A stretch of DNA of 64,000 nucleotides, from NCBI GenBank assembly GCA_934047225.1, contig CAKOHE010000018.1:396405-460404 (forward strand). Direction: 5' to 3'. This document shows positions 1-10,700 of the stretch, in pieces. The notes beneath the pieces were generated by a model. It did no database searches. It was not told the origin of the DNA and saw only the letters and a list, made by a program, of their open reading frames with translations. Every line of letters starts with the position of its first letter. The stretch's first letter is position 1. Position numbers and translations under genes: made by a program. This DNA is from Ypsolopha sequella (Eukaryota; Arthropoda; Insecta; Lepidoptera; Ypsolophidae).

Positions 1-1106
1 TTTTGCGGCTGCGTTCCGTAATTGAAGTTTGTTACGAATATCTACTAAATAAATAAATTAAAAACTATTTATTTATTATTATTCATCTTGAAAATTCTAA
101 AAAGTCTGAAAGTTCTAGAATAAATTACCGTGAAGACATTTCTTCTTTTTCTTACAATTATAGATTCTTACAACGATATTACGAGAAATTACACAACACT
201 CAAAAACTTGCTCCTTGCTAAAAAGTTTACAAATAATGGAATTCGGGTACACCCAAATACAGACCCTTAATGATAATCGCATCTGCATTACATCGTTGCT
301 GTGAAACAACTAATCCTCGAATATCGTGATGTGACATATCGGGAGACAGAGGCGTTATTAGGCATTTTATGGAAAACCTTTCAGAAGATCTTGCATGAGG
401 CGCTTGGTGTGAGAAAGCTAGTTTCCCGTTGGATCCCGCATTTACTTACCGACTACCATAAGGCTCAGATGGCGTAAGAAAACTCTTATTCAAAAAATTC
501 AAAAATTCAAAATTCTAAACAACGCTGTGACTAAGCAATTGTATTAATCCTAATTCTTTCAATTGTTTTGATATTCAAGTGTGTGTCGTTGTCATTTGAC
601 AACAAGGCGCCTCTTCATAGCCTCATCCGAAAATTACTTTATTGATACAATTATATATCTTAAACGGTATGTTTAAAAATTATGAAAAAAAAATGTAATT
701 GTTAGTTAAACTATAAAAAACAACTTTATTTTAGGAAATTATTCTCTCGTAACGGAAACAGCATGAAAATATTGTTTAAAGTCAATTTTGTTTTTAGACT
801 AAAATTGAAATTGGATATTTATTTGAAACCACTGATGGTATTTGTATGGTTCTTACACTAAAATACAAGGAAAATATTGCTTAGAAAAATTATTTATGGT
901 ATTTTTTTTACGACTTCCATGTGAAAAGTTTCATTTTTTACTTTTTTGCGCTATCCGGAGACCCAGCGACGACGCGACGTCGCGTCGGTCGTTATGCAAT
1001 GCGCGCTGTTATGAACGTTGAATAGTAGAATCTGTCGATATTTGTACCGACACAGGTCGACTCAAGATCGTTGGGGGCTACCTGCCTCTAGCTTTGCGTA
1101 CATATT
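1..1106. other. AT-rich stretch, no gene seen
   Basis: No open frame with recognisable protein content or convincing splice signals. A short GC-rich palindromic patch rich in CGACG/CGTCG lies near 965-990. Otherwise the sequence looks like ordinary intergenic or intronic DNA. Confidence 0.5.
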
Positions 1107-1114
1107 GTCCGAGG

Positions 1115-1331
1115 CAGTGTTGCCAGACATACTGTATGTACAGTAGATTTACTGTTATTTAACACGATCTACTGTACACTGTAGCACTTAATAAAATACA
1201 CTGTAATTTTCTAATGCCAAAAGTCACATATCTACGTTTTTTGAAAATGGCGAAAAATATGAAAATTAATGAATTCTGCTGTAATTTGGTCCCGAACACT
1301 GTAATATCAGTTTCCTCATCTGGCAACACTG
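1115..1331. mobile_element. Non-autonomous hAT element (MITE), 217 bp
   Basis: The element starts CAGTGTTGCCAGA and ends with the reverse complement TCTGGCAACACTG. It is flanked by a perfect 8-bp direct repeat, GTCCGAGG, at 1107-1114 and 1332-1339. An 8-bp duplication and CAG-type terminal inverted repeats are the hallmarks of hAT transposons. No coding capacity; the inside is rich in CTGTA/TACAG motifs that could be subterminal transposase-binding repeats. Its first ten bases match the ends of the complete hAT element at 33740-38337. Confidence 0.85.
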
Positions 1332-1690
1332 GTCCGAGGCAACGAGAAACCCAGATGTAAATTCCTCCAATGGTCGCACATCCAAGGCCTGAAAGTCACA
1401 ATACGAGCATTGTGTAACCATAGATCGATGATCATGCGATGATATGCTGCTACAGGGCGCACAAACAAAATTCGTTCTTCCTAAAGCCCATTTTTGATGC
1501 TTGTCGGAAAGATAAAAACAAAATAAACCATAGGTATTTTATAAAAATGCGTTTATTTATCCAACATAAAGATATTACGTTTTGAATTAGGTACCCCACC
1601 TGTAGAATTTCTTCAGTTACAGCACAGCGGTCTGTGATCACGATCTTGCTCAGAAGAGCAATAGATTCTTTGATTTTGCCAGTCCATCTA

Positions 1691-1855
1691 TCAGCCCGTA
1701 TTCGTCCACTGCTGGACATAGGCCTCCCCCATATTACGCCACTCTTGGCGGTCCTCAGTCATCCTCATCCAGCCGCCACCCGCATCGACGTCCTTCAGAT
1801 CGTCAGTCCAGCGGGCACGAGGGCGGCCTACGCTGATTTTGCCGGTAGTGTATGA
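1691..1855 (-). mobile_element. RTE-group LINE fragment (3' end of ORF)
   Basis: The minus strand encodes about 54 residues ending in a stop, with the stretch GRPRARWTDDLK followed by WMRMTEDRQEWRNMGEAYVQ. This is the familiar C-terminal tail of insect endonuclease/reverse transcriptases of the RTE type, seen in very many copies in Lepidoptera. Only the extreme C-terminus remains, so this is a 5'-truncated dead copy. The clade name is from memory of the motif, not from a search. Confidence 0.7.
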
Positions 1856-1994
1856 TTGATCATATTAAAATCAATTGAGTATTAATAATTCTACTGGTTA
1901 ACTACTTACTTAAAATAAAGTTTTAAAACTAGAAAAGGACACAAATGGACTCATAAACATAAACATTATCCTAAAATAAATTTTAATTATCGCC

Positions 1995-2222
1995 TTATTT
2001 TTGTGACGTGATCGGGTCTTTACTGGTCAAAGACATATTCGACTCTGCCGACAATTCGCTTCTTGCCGAATGTTCTCTTTTGGAATCTTCGGTTTGCTTG
2101 GGAGCACTGACTGGGTCATAATCAGTTTTTGCGTCTATGGAACTCTGGCTGGTTGACTGTTTAATAATTTTGTCTTTTTTTTTTTGCATCGTGGGCGCTG
2201 ATCTTTGGCTCGTAACTGATCT
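1995..2222 (-). CDS. Candidate terminal exon of unrecognised host gene
   Basis: An acceptor (TTACCCACAG) precedes an open region that ends at a TAA near 1995. The encoded tail is Ser/Lys/Asp-rich and low in complexity, without a domain I recognise. The exon contains an A11 run (about 2176-2186 on the + strand as T11). Joined in phase 1 to the candidate exon at 3185-3298, it reads for about 15 codons to the A run; with one A fewer, that frame continues into the 60-codon frame ending at 1995. So either the homopolymer is miscounted or the gene has a frameshift here. The 3' exon status is inference from splice sites and phase. Confidence 0.4.
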   Translation of the reverse strand, partial: RSVTSQRSAPTMQKKKDKIIKQSTSQSSIDAKTDYDPVSAPKQTEDSKREHSARSELSAESNMSLTSKDPITSQK

Positions 2223-3184
2223 CTGTGGGTAAGAACATGATTATAAATATATAAGCATATGAAAATAACAATTGTCAGTAATTACAGGAAGATCTAAACC
2301 AGAGATGGGGAAATATACGCGGGCCAATATTTGCAAACAGCATCTATGGGGGATTTTTGGCTATAATATATTTAATTATTTATTGAAATGCAAATATTTT
2401 TATTTTCCGCAGTAAAACTTCTTAGGATAGAATTTATATTATAGGTTTCAACAGCATTAAAAGATCTCTTATTTAAAAAAATACAGGTGCTTCTTTTTTG
2501 TGTATTTCATGAAATACACGGAAAATTTTAATAAATTTCTATATAATCTAGGGTTTCGAAATTGGAAAACATGTTTGGATAAATTTTACTCGATAGAAAT
2601 AATTGTTGAAATGAGATCTTCAAACACACTTATTCTCCTCGTTTGACGAATAGGAGCCATATACAGAACTCAAACATATTTTATTAGGTGTGTTTCAACA
2701 GTATCTAGAGATTTGATATTTTAAATTTTGCTAGCTATTTTAGTTTTTTTTATAAACATTATAAAACTTAAATTTTTCGCCTTCCCCCTGATTCCGCCCC
2801 TCTCGCACTGAGCGTGTTTTCGCTTGCAGTGACAGTAACAAAAATAAAATTCGCATAGCCTCTTAACTCACCGAGCGCGAAATGAAAAAAATCAATCATT
2901 TTCCGTGAGTCTTATACGAGTAGTTTGCTTTTCTGTTAATTACCGTAAACAGTATGGACGAATGTGACACAAATATATGAATAATTTTGCAAGTAAGAGT
3001 AGCCATTGCTTTTTGTCCAAATTTTTTTCTGTACGGCTTTAAGGGGTCAAAACTTTTTTTTTTAACTTATATGAGGGCCCCCTTGAATGAGGCCACTGGT
3101 TAAATAACAGATTAAAAAATTCAAGAAGCACAGTGGTAGCCTTATCGTTTCTATCGTAGCTAAAAGACACTTCGTATTTCTTAC
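2223..3184. other. Probable intron of the candidate host gene
   Basis: AT-rich DNA between the donor after 3185 and the acceptor before 2222 on the minus strand. No other coding evidence and no complete transposon seen. Confidence 0.35.
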
Positions 3185-3298
3185 CTTTAATATCTTCCAC
3201 CACCTCTTTAACGTTGATGCTGTTAATGACATCAGTTGTTAAAGGTATTTTTTCTTCTACCAAGGAGTTCACAAGACATGCCTTTGTTTCTGCCGTTT
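3185..3298 (-). CDS. Candidate internal exon of unrecognised host gene
   Basis: Minus-strand exon of 114 bp with acceptor TTGTTGCAG before 3298 and a consensus donor AAAG|GTAAGAAA after 3185. Both introns are phase 1, so the exon length is a multiple of three. The peptide has a natural soluble-protein composition (it contains ACLVNSLVEEKIPLTTD and INVKEVVEDIK). It joins in phase with the candidate exons at 3559-3709 and 1995-2222. I do not recognise the protein. An unspliced reading through the donor also stays open for some 40 codons, so a single-exon alternative cannot be excluded. Confidence 0.45.
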
Positions 3299-3558
3299 CT
3301 GCAACAATTTGTATGCCTCAGATTAGCTAATACCTTACTTGGTGCATAGGTTTCATGTATTTCATGAAATCAATGTAATTCCAAATGAAGGGTAAGCGGG
3401 AAGAGGGATCATAGTCAACAGAAGGTAAATTTGAAATAAGTAGAAAAAACTTGCTTAGTAAGACACGATTAAATATATAAATCCCGGGGGGGTGTGCCGA
3501 AGGTGTTTTCAAGTATGAACTGTGGCAGTTTCTACACAGAAACAAAGTAAAACCTACC

Positions 3559-3709
3559 ATTTTCTTTGATTAATGATTGGAAAGCGACGATAGGACCTAA
3601 GAAGAAGGCCGCCCACTCAGAACGTGGGAGAGTAAAAGCAAAATCTACGGAAGTCGGTAACGGACGAATGACTGATGCTACGCAACTGCCTTGTAACCAC
3701 TCTCTCGGT
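3559..3709 (-). CDS. Candidate upstream exon of unrecognised host gene
   Basis: Minus-strand open region ending at a donor AATG|GTAGGTTT after 3559. The peptide includes SVDFAFTLPRSEWAAFFLG and FQSLIKEN and ends in phase 1, matching the phase of the exon at 3185-3298. The 5' boundary is uncertain: a TGA lies in frame at about 3722, and the best acceptor I can see (ACCAAG before 3709) has a weak polypyrimidine tract. No family recognised; no further upstream exon was found with confidence. Confidence 0.35.
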
Positions 3710-4690
3710 CTTGGTACAAATAGTCACAGATGGCGTTCCAGTTGCGGCTTTTCAAAGCATTGATGAGGAAGATTCTATTTCTATGTGCGCGGGCGCGGAG
3801 ACATATTATTATTCTTTATTGTACACAGAAAATAAACATTTACAAACATACCATAAACAAGATTATGTTTATTTTGCGAAATCCATCGCTATGAATACTC
3901 TACCTTTCAGAAATAAAAGGTCTTAAGTGGAAAGAAAACATTTTTTATTTGGTAATTTTTGAAATATCGACGTGTTTTACTTGAAAAAAATTAATCATTT
4001 TCGACCCCTAGTTGATAGGCATTATTTGTTGGAAATGACCTCTAGTATCCCTTTTAAGGAATAGGTCGAATTTTTAAGCACCCTGTATACATACAGAATG
4101 TTCATTTGGTCTACAACTTGCGTCACATGAATAAAAATATATTTATATTAATTCTTATTGCACACAGAAAACTTAATTTTAAATTACACGATAAAAGTTA
4201 TGTACAATGGCGTGCTTATCTGAATAATGAGATTTCTTCCAATAAACCAAATACGGATATTTGATATAAATAAGATATTCATATTGTGCACGATAATACT
4301 TATACAGAAAAAAGATTAAATAAATAGTAGATACCTAATAGTTAAAAATATAATAATAAACTACATAAAAATTACATGATTACATAGTACCTATAAATAA
4401 ATATAAAAATACATATTTAGTAAATAAATACATAATTAATGATATATATACATAATATAGCTACATATATGTATATATTATATATATATATTATTAAATT
4501 TTTTGTTGATTTTTATAGCCATATTTAAGAAGTCTGTTTTGAAATAATTAGGGCATGTATCCAATTATAAAATCGTATGAAATTGTGTTGGTTTTACCAC
4601 CTTAAATACTGTATTAAATTCTAATTGATCAATGTTATAAAATTAGATTAACTAATTTAATTACTTGTATGTTATATGGAAATAAATGGC
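3710..4690. other. AT-rich intergenic or intronic DNA
   Basis: Open stretches near 3675-3926 (+) are not supported by splice or family evidence. 4320-4500 is very AT-rich with TATA-type simple sequence. The last 40 bases (GGAAATAAATGGCTTTA) look like the 3' end of a plus-strand LINE whose tail is the following TTA array. Confidence 0.4.
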
Positions 4691-4715
4691 TTTATTATTA
4701 TTATTATTATTATTT
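4691..4715. repeat. (TTA)n microsatellite, target of an R4-like element
   Basis: About eight TTA units. It lies exactly at the 3' end of the minus-strand R4/Dong-like element and follows an AATAAATGGC sequence on the plus strand. Dong and related R4-clade elements are known to insert in (TAA)n. Confidence 0.85.
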
Positions 4716-5235
4716 CGAGAATTTTTGATCTCGTCTCTCCCTCTTGGCCGAAAGAATTTAAAGAGAGAGAGACGGTACATCCCTCGGCAGAAGCACAGTC
4801 GACCGAGGTTCAGAGCCCCAGGGAAAGAAACCGGCGAACGATGCGAGCAGTATCGAGCAGAACCGCCTTCTGCATCCGCGCTGGAAGCGAACTGCCGCGG
4901 AATCCCAAACGTCTCAGGTTGGTTTCAAGACTGGTTGGTATTAACCCGTTCGCGGATAAAACAACTGGGATTATTTCGGTGGATGCCACGCCCCACATGT
5001 CGGTAACCTCGTGAGCCAGGTCGAGATACTTCCTTCTCTTCTCGGTTTCGGCTTTCACGAGGTTCTCATCGTGTGGGATTGTGATATCCACCAAAAACAC
5101 CCGAGACTGCGCCCGGTCCATCAACACGATATCAGGTTTATTCGTGAGAATAGTCCTATCCGTGATGACAGACCGATCCCAGTAGAGCTTGGCGCGGCCG
5201 TTTTCTAGTACTGGCGCCGGTGAGTACTTGTAATA
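4716..5235 (-). pseudogene. R4/Dong-like LINE, copy B, 3' part (endonuclease)
   Basis: Minus-strand frame from the interruption at 5235 to a stop at 4810, then about 95 bp of 3' UTR up to the TTA array. The peptide carries the restriction-like endonuclease signature of R2/R4-type LINEs: YWDRS, then KPDIVLMD, then FLVDITIP, that is a PD-(D/E)xK type active site placed C-terminal to the reverse transcriptase. It is the direct continuation of the frame at 7484-9502; the two halves are separated by the plus-strand LINE at 5236-7483, and removal of that LINE plus one copy of TAATA restores the frame. No stop or frameshift is seen in this part. Confidence 0.85.
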
Positions 5236-7483
5236 AGTAATAAAGTTGCAAGAAATCGGTGCAACCAACTTTGTAAAACTTCCAAACGCCGATATATCTC
5301 CGAACAGTTGGAACTATCGTCGCCATCAGGTACTTGGAAATTTCTTAAGTCCCTAGGAGTAGGGAAATGTACAAACCACGATGAGAAAATTTCCTTGGAC
5401 TTAAATTTCCTCAACAAACATTTTGCAACTGTTACCCCTCTTTCTTCAACTTACAAATCAGAAACTTTGCTTTTTTTACATAATTTACCAGCCCTAAATA
5501 AAAAAACCTTTCAACTTCGAACCAGTTTGCAGGGAAGAGATCAAAAAAATTATACTATCTTTAAAATCGAACGCCGTCGGCGGCGATGACATAGGTCGCA
5601 TCATGGTTACATATTTGCTTGATATCCTTATTCCACCCATTACTCACATTGTCAATTTCTCTCTTGTTTCTGGTATATTTCCCGACATGTGGCGCATGGC
5701 GCATATTATTCCACTTGCTAAAGTTCATGATCCTCAATCTCCAACCCAATATCGTCCGATTTCTGTACTTCCGTTTCTGTCCAAAGTCATTGAGTCCCTT
5801 GTTCATCGTCAGCTTACACATTACCTATCGACATGTAATCTTTTAAACCATTTCCAGTCTGGCTTTAGAACTGCGCATAGTACTCGTACAACTACAGCGC
5901 TCCTTAAGGTAACTGAGGATATAAGATCAGGAATGGAGAAAGGAATGGTCACTTCACTGGTTTTAGTGGACTTTAGCAACGCTTTCAATGCTGTCGATCA
6001 CGATCTCCTACTTGCTTCTCTTGATCGTTTGAATATATCTCTCCCTGCTTTAAATTGGTTTGCTTCCTACCTTCGAGGACGCCGGCAGGCCATTCGCGCT
6101 AATCGGACCCTGTCCGATTGGTGTGATTTGAATGCTGGTGTTCCTCAAGGTAGCATTCTCTCCCCCCTGTTATTTTCAATATTTATTAATTTAGCTACTC
6201 CACACCTGAATTGCTTTTACCATCTCTATGCTGACGATCTCCAGCTTTATAGGCAGGCAAAAGTTGATGACCTCCACGACTGTATTGACCAACTTAACGT
6301 TGATCTACAAAGCCTACAAAGCTGGTCAGAACGATTCGGTATAGCAGTAAACCCAAACAAGTGTCAGGCTATCATCGTTGGAAGTTCACGACAAATTGTA
6401 AAAATTGACTTTAACTCGCTACCACAGTTAAAATACAACAGCTGCGAAATCAGCTATTCTTCTACCGTCAATGACCTAGGTTTAGTTATCGATCAGCATC
6501 TTAATTGGGATGCTCAAATTGAAAAAGTTTCACGAAAATTCTACGCCTCTCTTCATTCCCTTTTAACTCTGAAAAACGTACTACCCACTTCAACTAAAAT
6601 TTCTCTCGCCAACTCCCTTCTTATACCTATTATTGACTATGCTGATATTTGTTATTTAGATGCTAATGCCAAGCATCTCAATAAACTCGAACGCTTACTT
6701 AACACCTGTATCCGTTTCATATTTGGCTTGAGGAAATATGATCACGTTTCAGATTTTCGTGCAAAACTGAACTGGCTTCCCATTCGTGATCGTAGAAACT
6801 TGAGAATTGTTTGTCTTCTTTATAGTATAATTAATGATCCAAATGCACCGACATACCTCAAGTCAATGATAAAATTCATGTCTGACAATCATAATAGAAT
6901 ACTTCGATCCTCAAATAATCTTCTCCTTTCAACTCCCCTTCATCATTCTGGATTTCAATCCATTTCTTTTGTTGTAGTTGCAGTGCATCTCTGGAACAAA
7001 CTTCCCGAATATATCAGAAAAGCCCCCTCTCGTAACTCCTTTAAGTGTTCTGTGTACAGACACTATTTATCTCTCAGATAATTCTTCTAAACAAACATAG
7101 GTATGATCAGTCTCTTTCTTATTGCTCGTTCTTCGCAGTCATTATATTTATTTATTTATGTACCCATTTATCACAAATTTTATGTATTTATTGATTATTC
7201 TTATTCATTGTTATTTATGTATTCTATAAGTAAGATATATATCTGTATACATAATAAAATTATATATATAAGTACATCATAAGTATTAAATCATATTTAG
7301 TTTTTTTTTAGGTAAGGTTAAGTTACTTTGTCATTGTAGTTTTTAATTTCTCCTGCACGCCTACCAACTACTATTTATATTTCGTGTACTATCTTTGGGT
7401 TGACTGGTAGAGAATGCTTTATGCATTAAGTCCGCCATTTTGTACTTTTTTGTGCAATAAAGAATTTATGATGATGATGATGA
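5236..7483 (+). mobile_element. CR1/L2-group LINE, 5'-truncated, inserted in R4 copy B
   Basis: Bounded by a 5-bp target duplication TAATA (5231-5235 and 7484-7488). The 3' end has AATAAAG followed by a (GAT)n tail, and the 3' UTR contains TTTATTTATT-type sequence. The element starts inside ORF2 between endonuclease and reverse transcriptase, so it is a typical 5'-truncated copy. Related sequence of the same family flanks the ISL2EU element at 14340-18995. Confidence 0.85.
5281..7081 (+). pseudogene. LINE reverse transcriptase (CR1/L2 group), frameshifted
   Basis: From 5281 the frame contains TWKFLKSLGVGK, the linker motif just before the reverse transcriptase in this family. Near 5495-5515, beside an A run, the frame shifts by one and then stays open to the stop at 7081. 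The second frame has the RT blocks in order: YRPISVLPFLSKVIE, LVLVDFSNAFNAVDHDLL (first catalytic Asp), GVPQGSILSPLLFSIFI, and LYADDLQLY (catalytic Asp pair), then thumb and C-terminal regions ending near VAVHLWNKLPEYIR. The usual Asp-containing INDL after block 5 is changed to INLA. The endonuclease is missing through 5' truncation. Clade placement within the CR1/L2/Daphne group is by eye. Confidence 0.85.
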
Positions 7484-9502
7484 TAATATGGCACCTTCTG
7501 ATTTACGAGGTCGTACTTGTGGGCGAGTTCTTGATGAAGGATTTTGGCCACTTGGTTGTGTCTGTGCTGATACTCAGTGTTGGCAAGAGCGGAACACCCG
7601 GAAATAACATGTCGGAGAGATTCTCCAGGATGGGCACATGCCCGGCAGATGTCCTGGGTCCCATCCTTGATAATGTATTTCCGGTAGTTGCGCGTCTTGA
7701 TCACCTGATCTTGTATTGCACAGACAAAACCCTCGGTTTCCCCGAAGAGGTCACCAAAGCGCAGCCAATGCATGGAGGTTTTTTTGTCAACATGAGGCTC
7801 GTGAAGGGCCTTGTGAAACCTCCCGTGCAATTCCTTTCCTCGCCACACAGACTCTCGTTCAGCGGTGCTAAGTACAACCGGGTCACGCCATTCTTCGCTG
7901 GCTAAGGACAAAGGGGTGAGTCCTTTATCACATGCCACGACTTCTTTATGGATTGCATCATCCGTTTTCGACAGGAAATAATCCCTGAGACTGCATATTT
8001 CACGGTTGTGCATAGCCTTGGCGTTTAAAAAGCCTCGACCACCACACTTCCGCGGGAGATACAGTCTCATGACCGACGATTTCGGATGATGCATCCTATG
8101 AAGGGTCAGGATTGTGCGGACTTTTCTGTCCAGAGCATCTAGTTCGGTCTGAGTCCATCTGAGCACTCCGAATGTGTACATGAGAACAGGCATGACCCAA
8201 GCATTATAAGCTCGTACCTTATTTCCGCCCGACAAAAAGCTCTCAAGCACTTTTGTCAGGCGATTATAAAATACCCCACAAACGGCTTGTTTCATGTCTG
8301 CTTCATTCACACCGATTGTTTGGGACATGCCCAGATACCGGTATTTTTCAGTCTCAGAAAGGGATTTCAATCGATTGGAGTCGACATCGACTCCATCGGA
8401 GCGAACAACATGACCCCTCTCCACATGCAAGACCGCACACTTTTCGACCCCTAGCTCCATCCTGATGGAGTTGCTGAAATCATCAGTGATCTTCAACAAC
8501 TCCTCCAGTTTCTGAGCTGTGGGGCCAAAAAGCTTCAGGTCATCCATGTAGAGAAGGGGCGATATCCGCATTCCTCCCCTCCGAAACTGAAAGCCCGCCG
8601 CTGATTTCTCCAAAAGTTGACTCAAAGGGTTCAGCGACAAGCAAAACCAAAGCGGGCTCAGACAATCACCCTGGAAAATACCCCTTTTTATCCGTATTTG
8701 GTCATCGGCATCCGTCATTTTCTCGCCTGCTAGACTAAGGATAGTACTCCATTGCCCCATACATGCTTCAAGGAAGTGTCGAACTGTATTGTCGACTTTG
8801 TACAGCTCAAGGACCCTTAGGAGCCAAGAGTGGGGAACCGAGTCGAAAGCCTTTTTGTAGTCTATCCAGGCGGCGGAGAAGTTCCGACGGTTGCGTCTGA
8901 CCAGTTTGCCAGCGACCGCGTCAACGAGGAGCAGCTCCTTGCTACCGCGGCTACCACCCCTACATCCGTTCTGAGCATCCGAGATGATGTGATTTTCAAC
9001 AATGTGTTGAGAAATCTTGGAGTTCAGAACGGAAGTAAGCGTCTTGTATAGAGTACAAAGACACGTGATGGGGCGGTATTTCGATGGATCCGCGGTATCT
9101 TCGCTTTTTGGAGCTAAGTGAGTGACTCCGGTAGTTAAGAAGTTCGGGAGCGTACCATCGTCAAGGGCCTGTTGGAACTGCCTTGCGAGGGTAGCATGGG
9201 AACGCCAGAATCCTTTCAGCCAGTTATGCTGCAGTCCGTCTGGTCCTGGACTTTTCCAGTTCGGGGCTTTACGGACCGCAGCAGTTACGTCCTCCTTTGA
9301 GATTCTGACTGGGTTCATTGGCGTGATAGACGCACATGCTCCCTCGACAGCTTCGAACCACGGGCCCTCCTGATGAGTGACAGGCTGTGACCATAGGCTT
9401 CGCCAGAAGGCGACTACATCAGCCTGCTCCGGTCGAGCGCCTATCGATCTCATTTCCGGACGCTCCAGAGTTCTGTAAAACTTCTTTTGGTCTAAAGTCC
9501 AA
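7484..9502 (-). pseudogene. R4/Dong-like LINE, copy B, 5' part (RT, zinc knuckle)
   Basis: About 670 codons without a stop on the minus strand. Order: an N-terminal region with RKAPNWKSPGPDGLQ, RT blocks SKYRPITCLCTLYKTL, AAWIDYKKAFDSVPHSWL (Asp), IFQGDCLSPLWF and LLYMDDLKLFG (YMDD active site), the motif LPRKCGGRGFLNAKAMHNRE, then the CCHC knuckle CRACAHPGESLRHVISGC. It breaks off after VPYY where the plus-strand LINE is inserted and resumes at 5235. N-terminal zinc-finger and Myb regions are missing: the copy is 5'-truncated and begins directly at the TTA array of copy A. Because the array codes for Ile, the frame runs on from copy A without a stop, an accidental fusion. Confidence 0.88.
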
Positions 9503-9526
9503 TTTATTATTATTATTATTATTATT
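9503..9526. repeat. (TTA)n array between two R4-like copies
   Basis: Eight TTA units. To its right is the 3' end of copy A, to its left the truncated 5' end of copy B. The array is both the tail of A and the insertion target of B. Confidence 0.85.
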
Positions 9527-10547
9527 CTTAATTTCTCTCTTTTTCTAAGAGGTAAAAGTGGCACGGACCGAGGCCAAGTGCAGAGTAGTTTACATGAATA
9601 GGTATGTGTTCTGGGATGAGTTAGACTTAAACTAGTCACAAGATTTTTAGGAATAACACCTGTAGTTGATATTACGATAGGGACTATTTTAACAGTGTTT
9701 ACACGCCATTGTGTTTTAATTTCCATAGCCAGATCTTTGTACTTGCTTATTTTTTCTGTGTGTGTCGATTGAAGATTGTGAGTATTGGGTATCGCTATAT
9801 CTATCAAGTAAACTGTGTTCTTTTGTTTGTCGTGAATGGTAATGTCCGGTCGGTTAAAATGTACTGTTTTATCTGTTATGATTGTGCGATCCCAGTATAT
9901 TTTCTAAACGTTATTTTCGAGATTTTTTTCAGGTTTGTATTTATAATATGGGGTCTTTTGGTCTATAAATTTATTCTTGTATGCAAAGTGTTGGTGTAAA
10001 ATAGAAGCAACTTGGTCATGCCGATGCTTGTAGTCCGTTTGAACTATAGTTTTACAAGCTCCCGTAATATGCTGAATAGTTTCTGAAGCGCTGCTACAGT
10101 GTCTGCATAAGTCATTTGATAGATTGCGTTCTTTTATAATATGTTTCCTGTAATTTCTAGTATAAATAACCTGGTCTTGAATAGCGATCATAAATGCCTC
10201 CGGCTCTGGAAAGAGCTCGCCTTGCTTAAGCCATGCATTGGACCAGTTTTTATCAACGTGCAGTTGCTCAAGATCTTTGCGGTGTCTTCCGTGGAGGCCT
10301 TTCTGTCTCCAAGTATCAATTTTTTCGGATGGTAATGTTTGTGACTCATTTACTTGCATGTTTTTATTACTAAGGTTGAGTGGTGTAAGTTTTCTATCTA
10401 TCTCTGTTATGTAGTTGTGTAGCTCTGAATGTTCGGCTTTTGTATGAAAATACTGTCTTAGGGTCGATATTTGTTTGTTGTGTAGGTTTTGTAGATCTAT
10501 TATTCTTCTTCCTCCTTCTAGCCGCGGTAGTGTTAGTCGTTGTGTGC
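9527..10547 (-). pseudogene. R4/Dong-like LINE, copy A, 3' third with one amber stop
   Basis: Minus-strand frame homologous to copy B but only about half identical, so a different family of the same clade. It begins near the second TTA array with RLEGGRRIIDLQNLHNK (the GGRG region), continues through the knuckle CRHCSSASETIQHITGAC, and into the endonuclease with YWDRTIITDK, RPDITIHD and YLIDIAIP. One TAG at 9904-9906 interrupts an otherwise continuous frame (both halves are in the same register). The RT domain is absent: the copy is strongly 5'-truncated. No stop precedes the tail, so the frame runs through the array into copy B. Confidence 0.85.
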
Positions 10548-10550
10548 ATG

Positions 10551-10573
10551 ATTATTATTATTATTATTATTAT
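10551..10573. repeat. (ATT)n array at the 5' end of R4 copy A
   Basis: Seven to eight ATT units, marking the insertion site of copy A. Confidence 0.85.
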
Positions 10574-10700
10574 ACCGCCATCCATCGGTCCCAAGCATGG
10601 TTTTTGCCTGTGAGCTGTCCTCTTACTCTCCCCCGAATTACTTCGAGGGGTCTCCAAGTAAGATGATGGCACCTCCACAGTCGAGCCCGGCATCAGCTCT
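10574..10700 (-). mobile_element. Possible 3' end of a further LINE with (TAA)n tail
   Basis: On the minus strand this stretch ends in GACCGATGGATGGCGGTA followed by (TAA)n. The arrangement, unique DNA running into a TAA tail, is the same as at the ends of copies A and B, and fits the 3' end of another element that supplied the target array. No coding domain is recognisable. Confidence 0.35.

Noticed and set aside
3566..3926. Overlapping plus-strand open frames
   Set aside because: They lie over the candidate minus-strand exon, have no family motifs, and no splice signals linking them; treated as shadows.
9504..9807. A single intact 793-codon R4 protein
   Set aside because: It is the fusion of the tail of copy A, the microsatellite and truncated copy B, not one gene product.
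10394..10693. Minus-strand frame spanning the TAA array
   Set aside because: It is a chance join of unrelated DNA through poly-Ile codons; the true R4 frame after the array is a different one.
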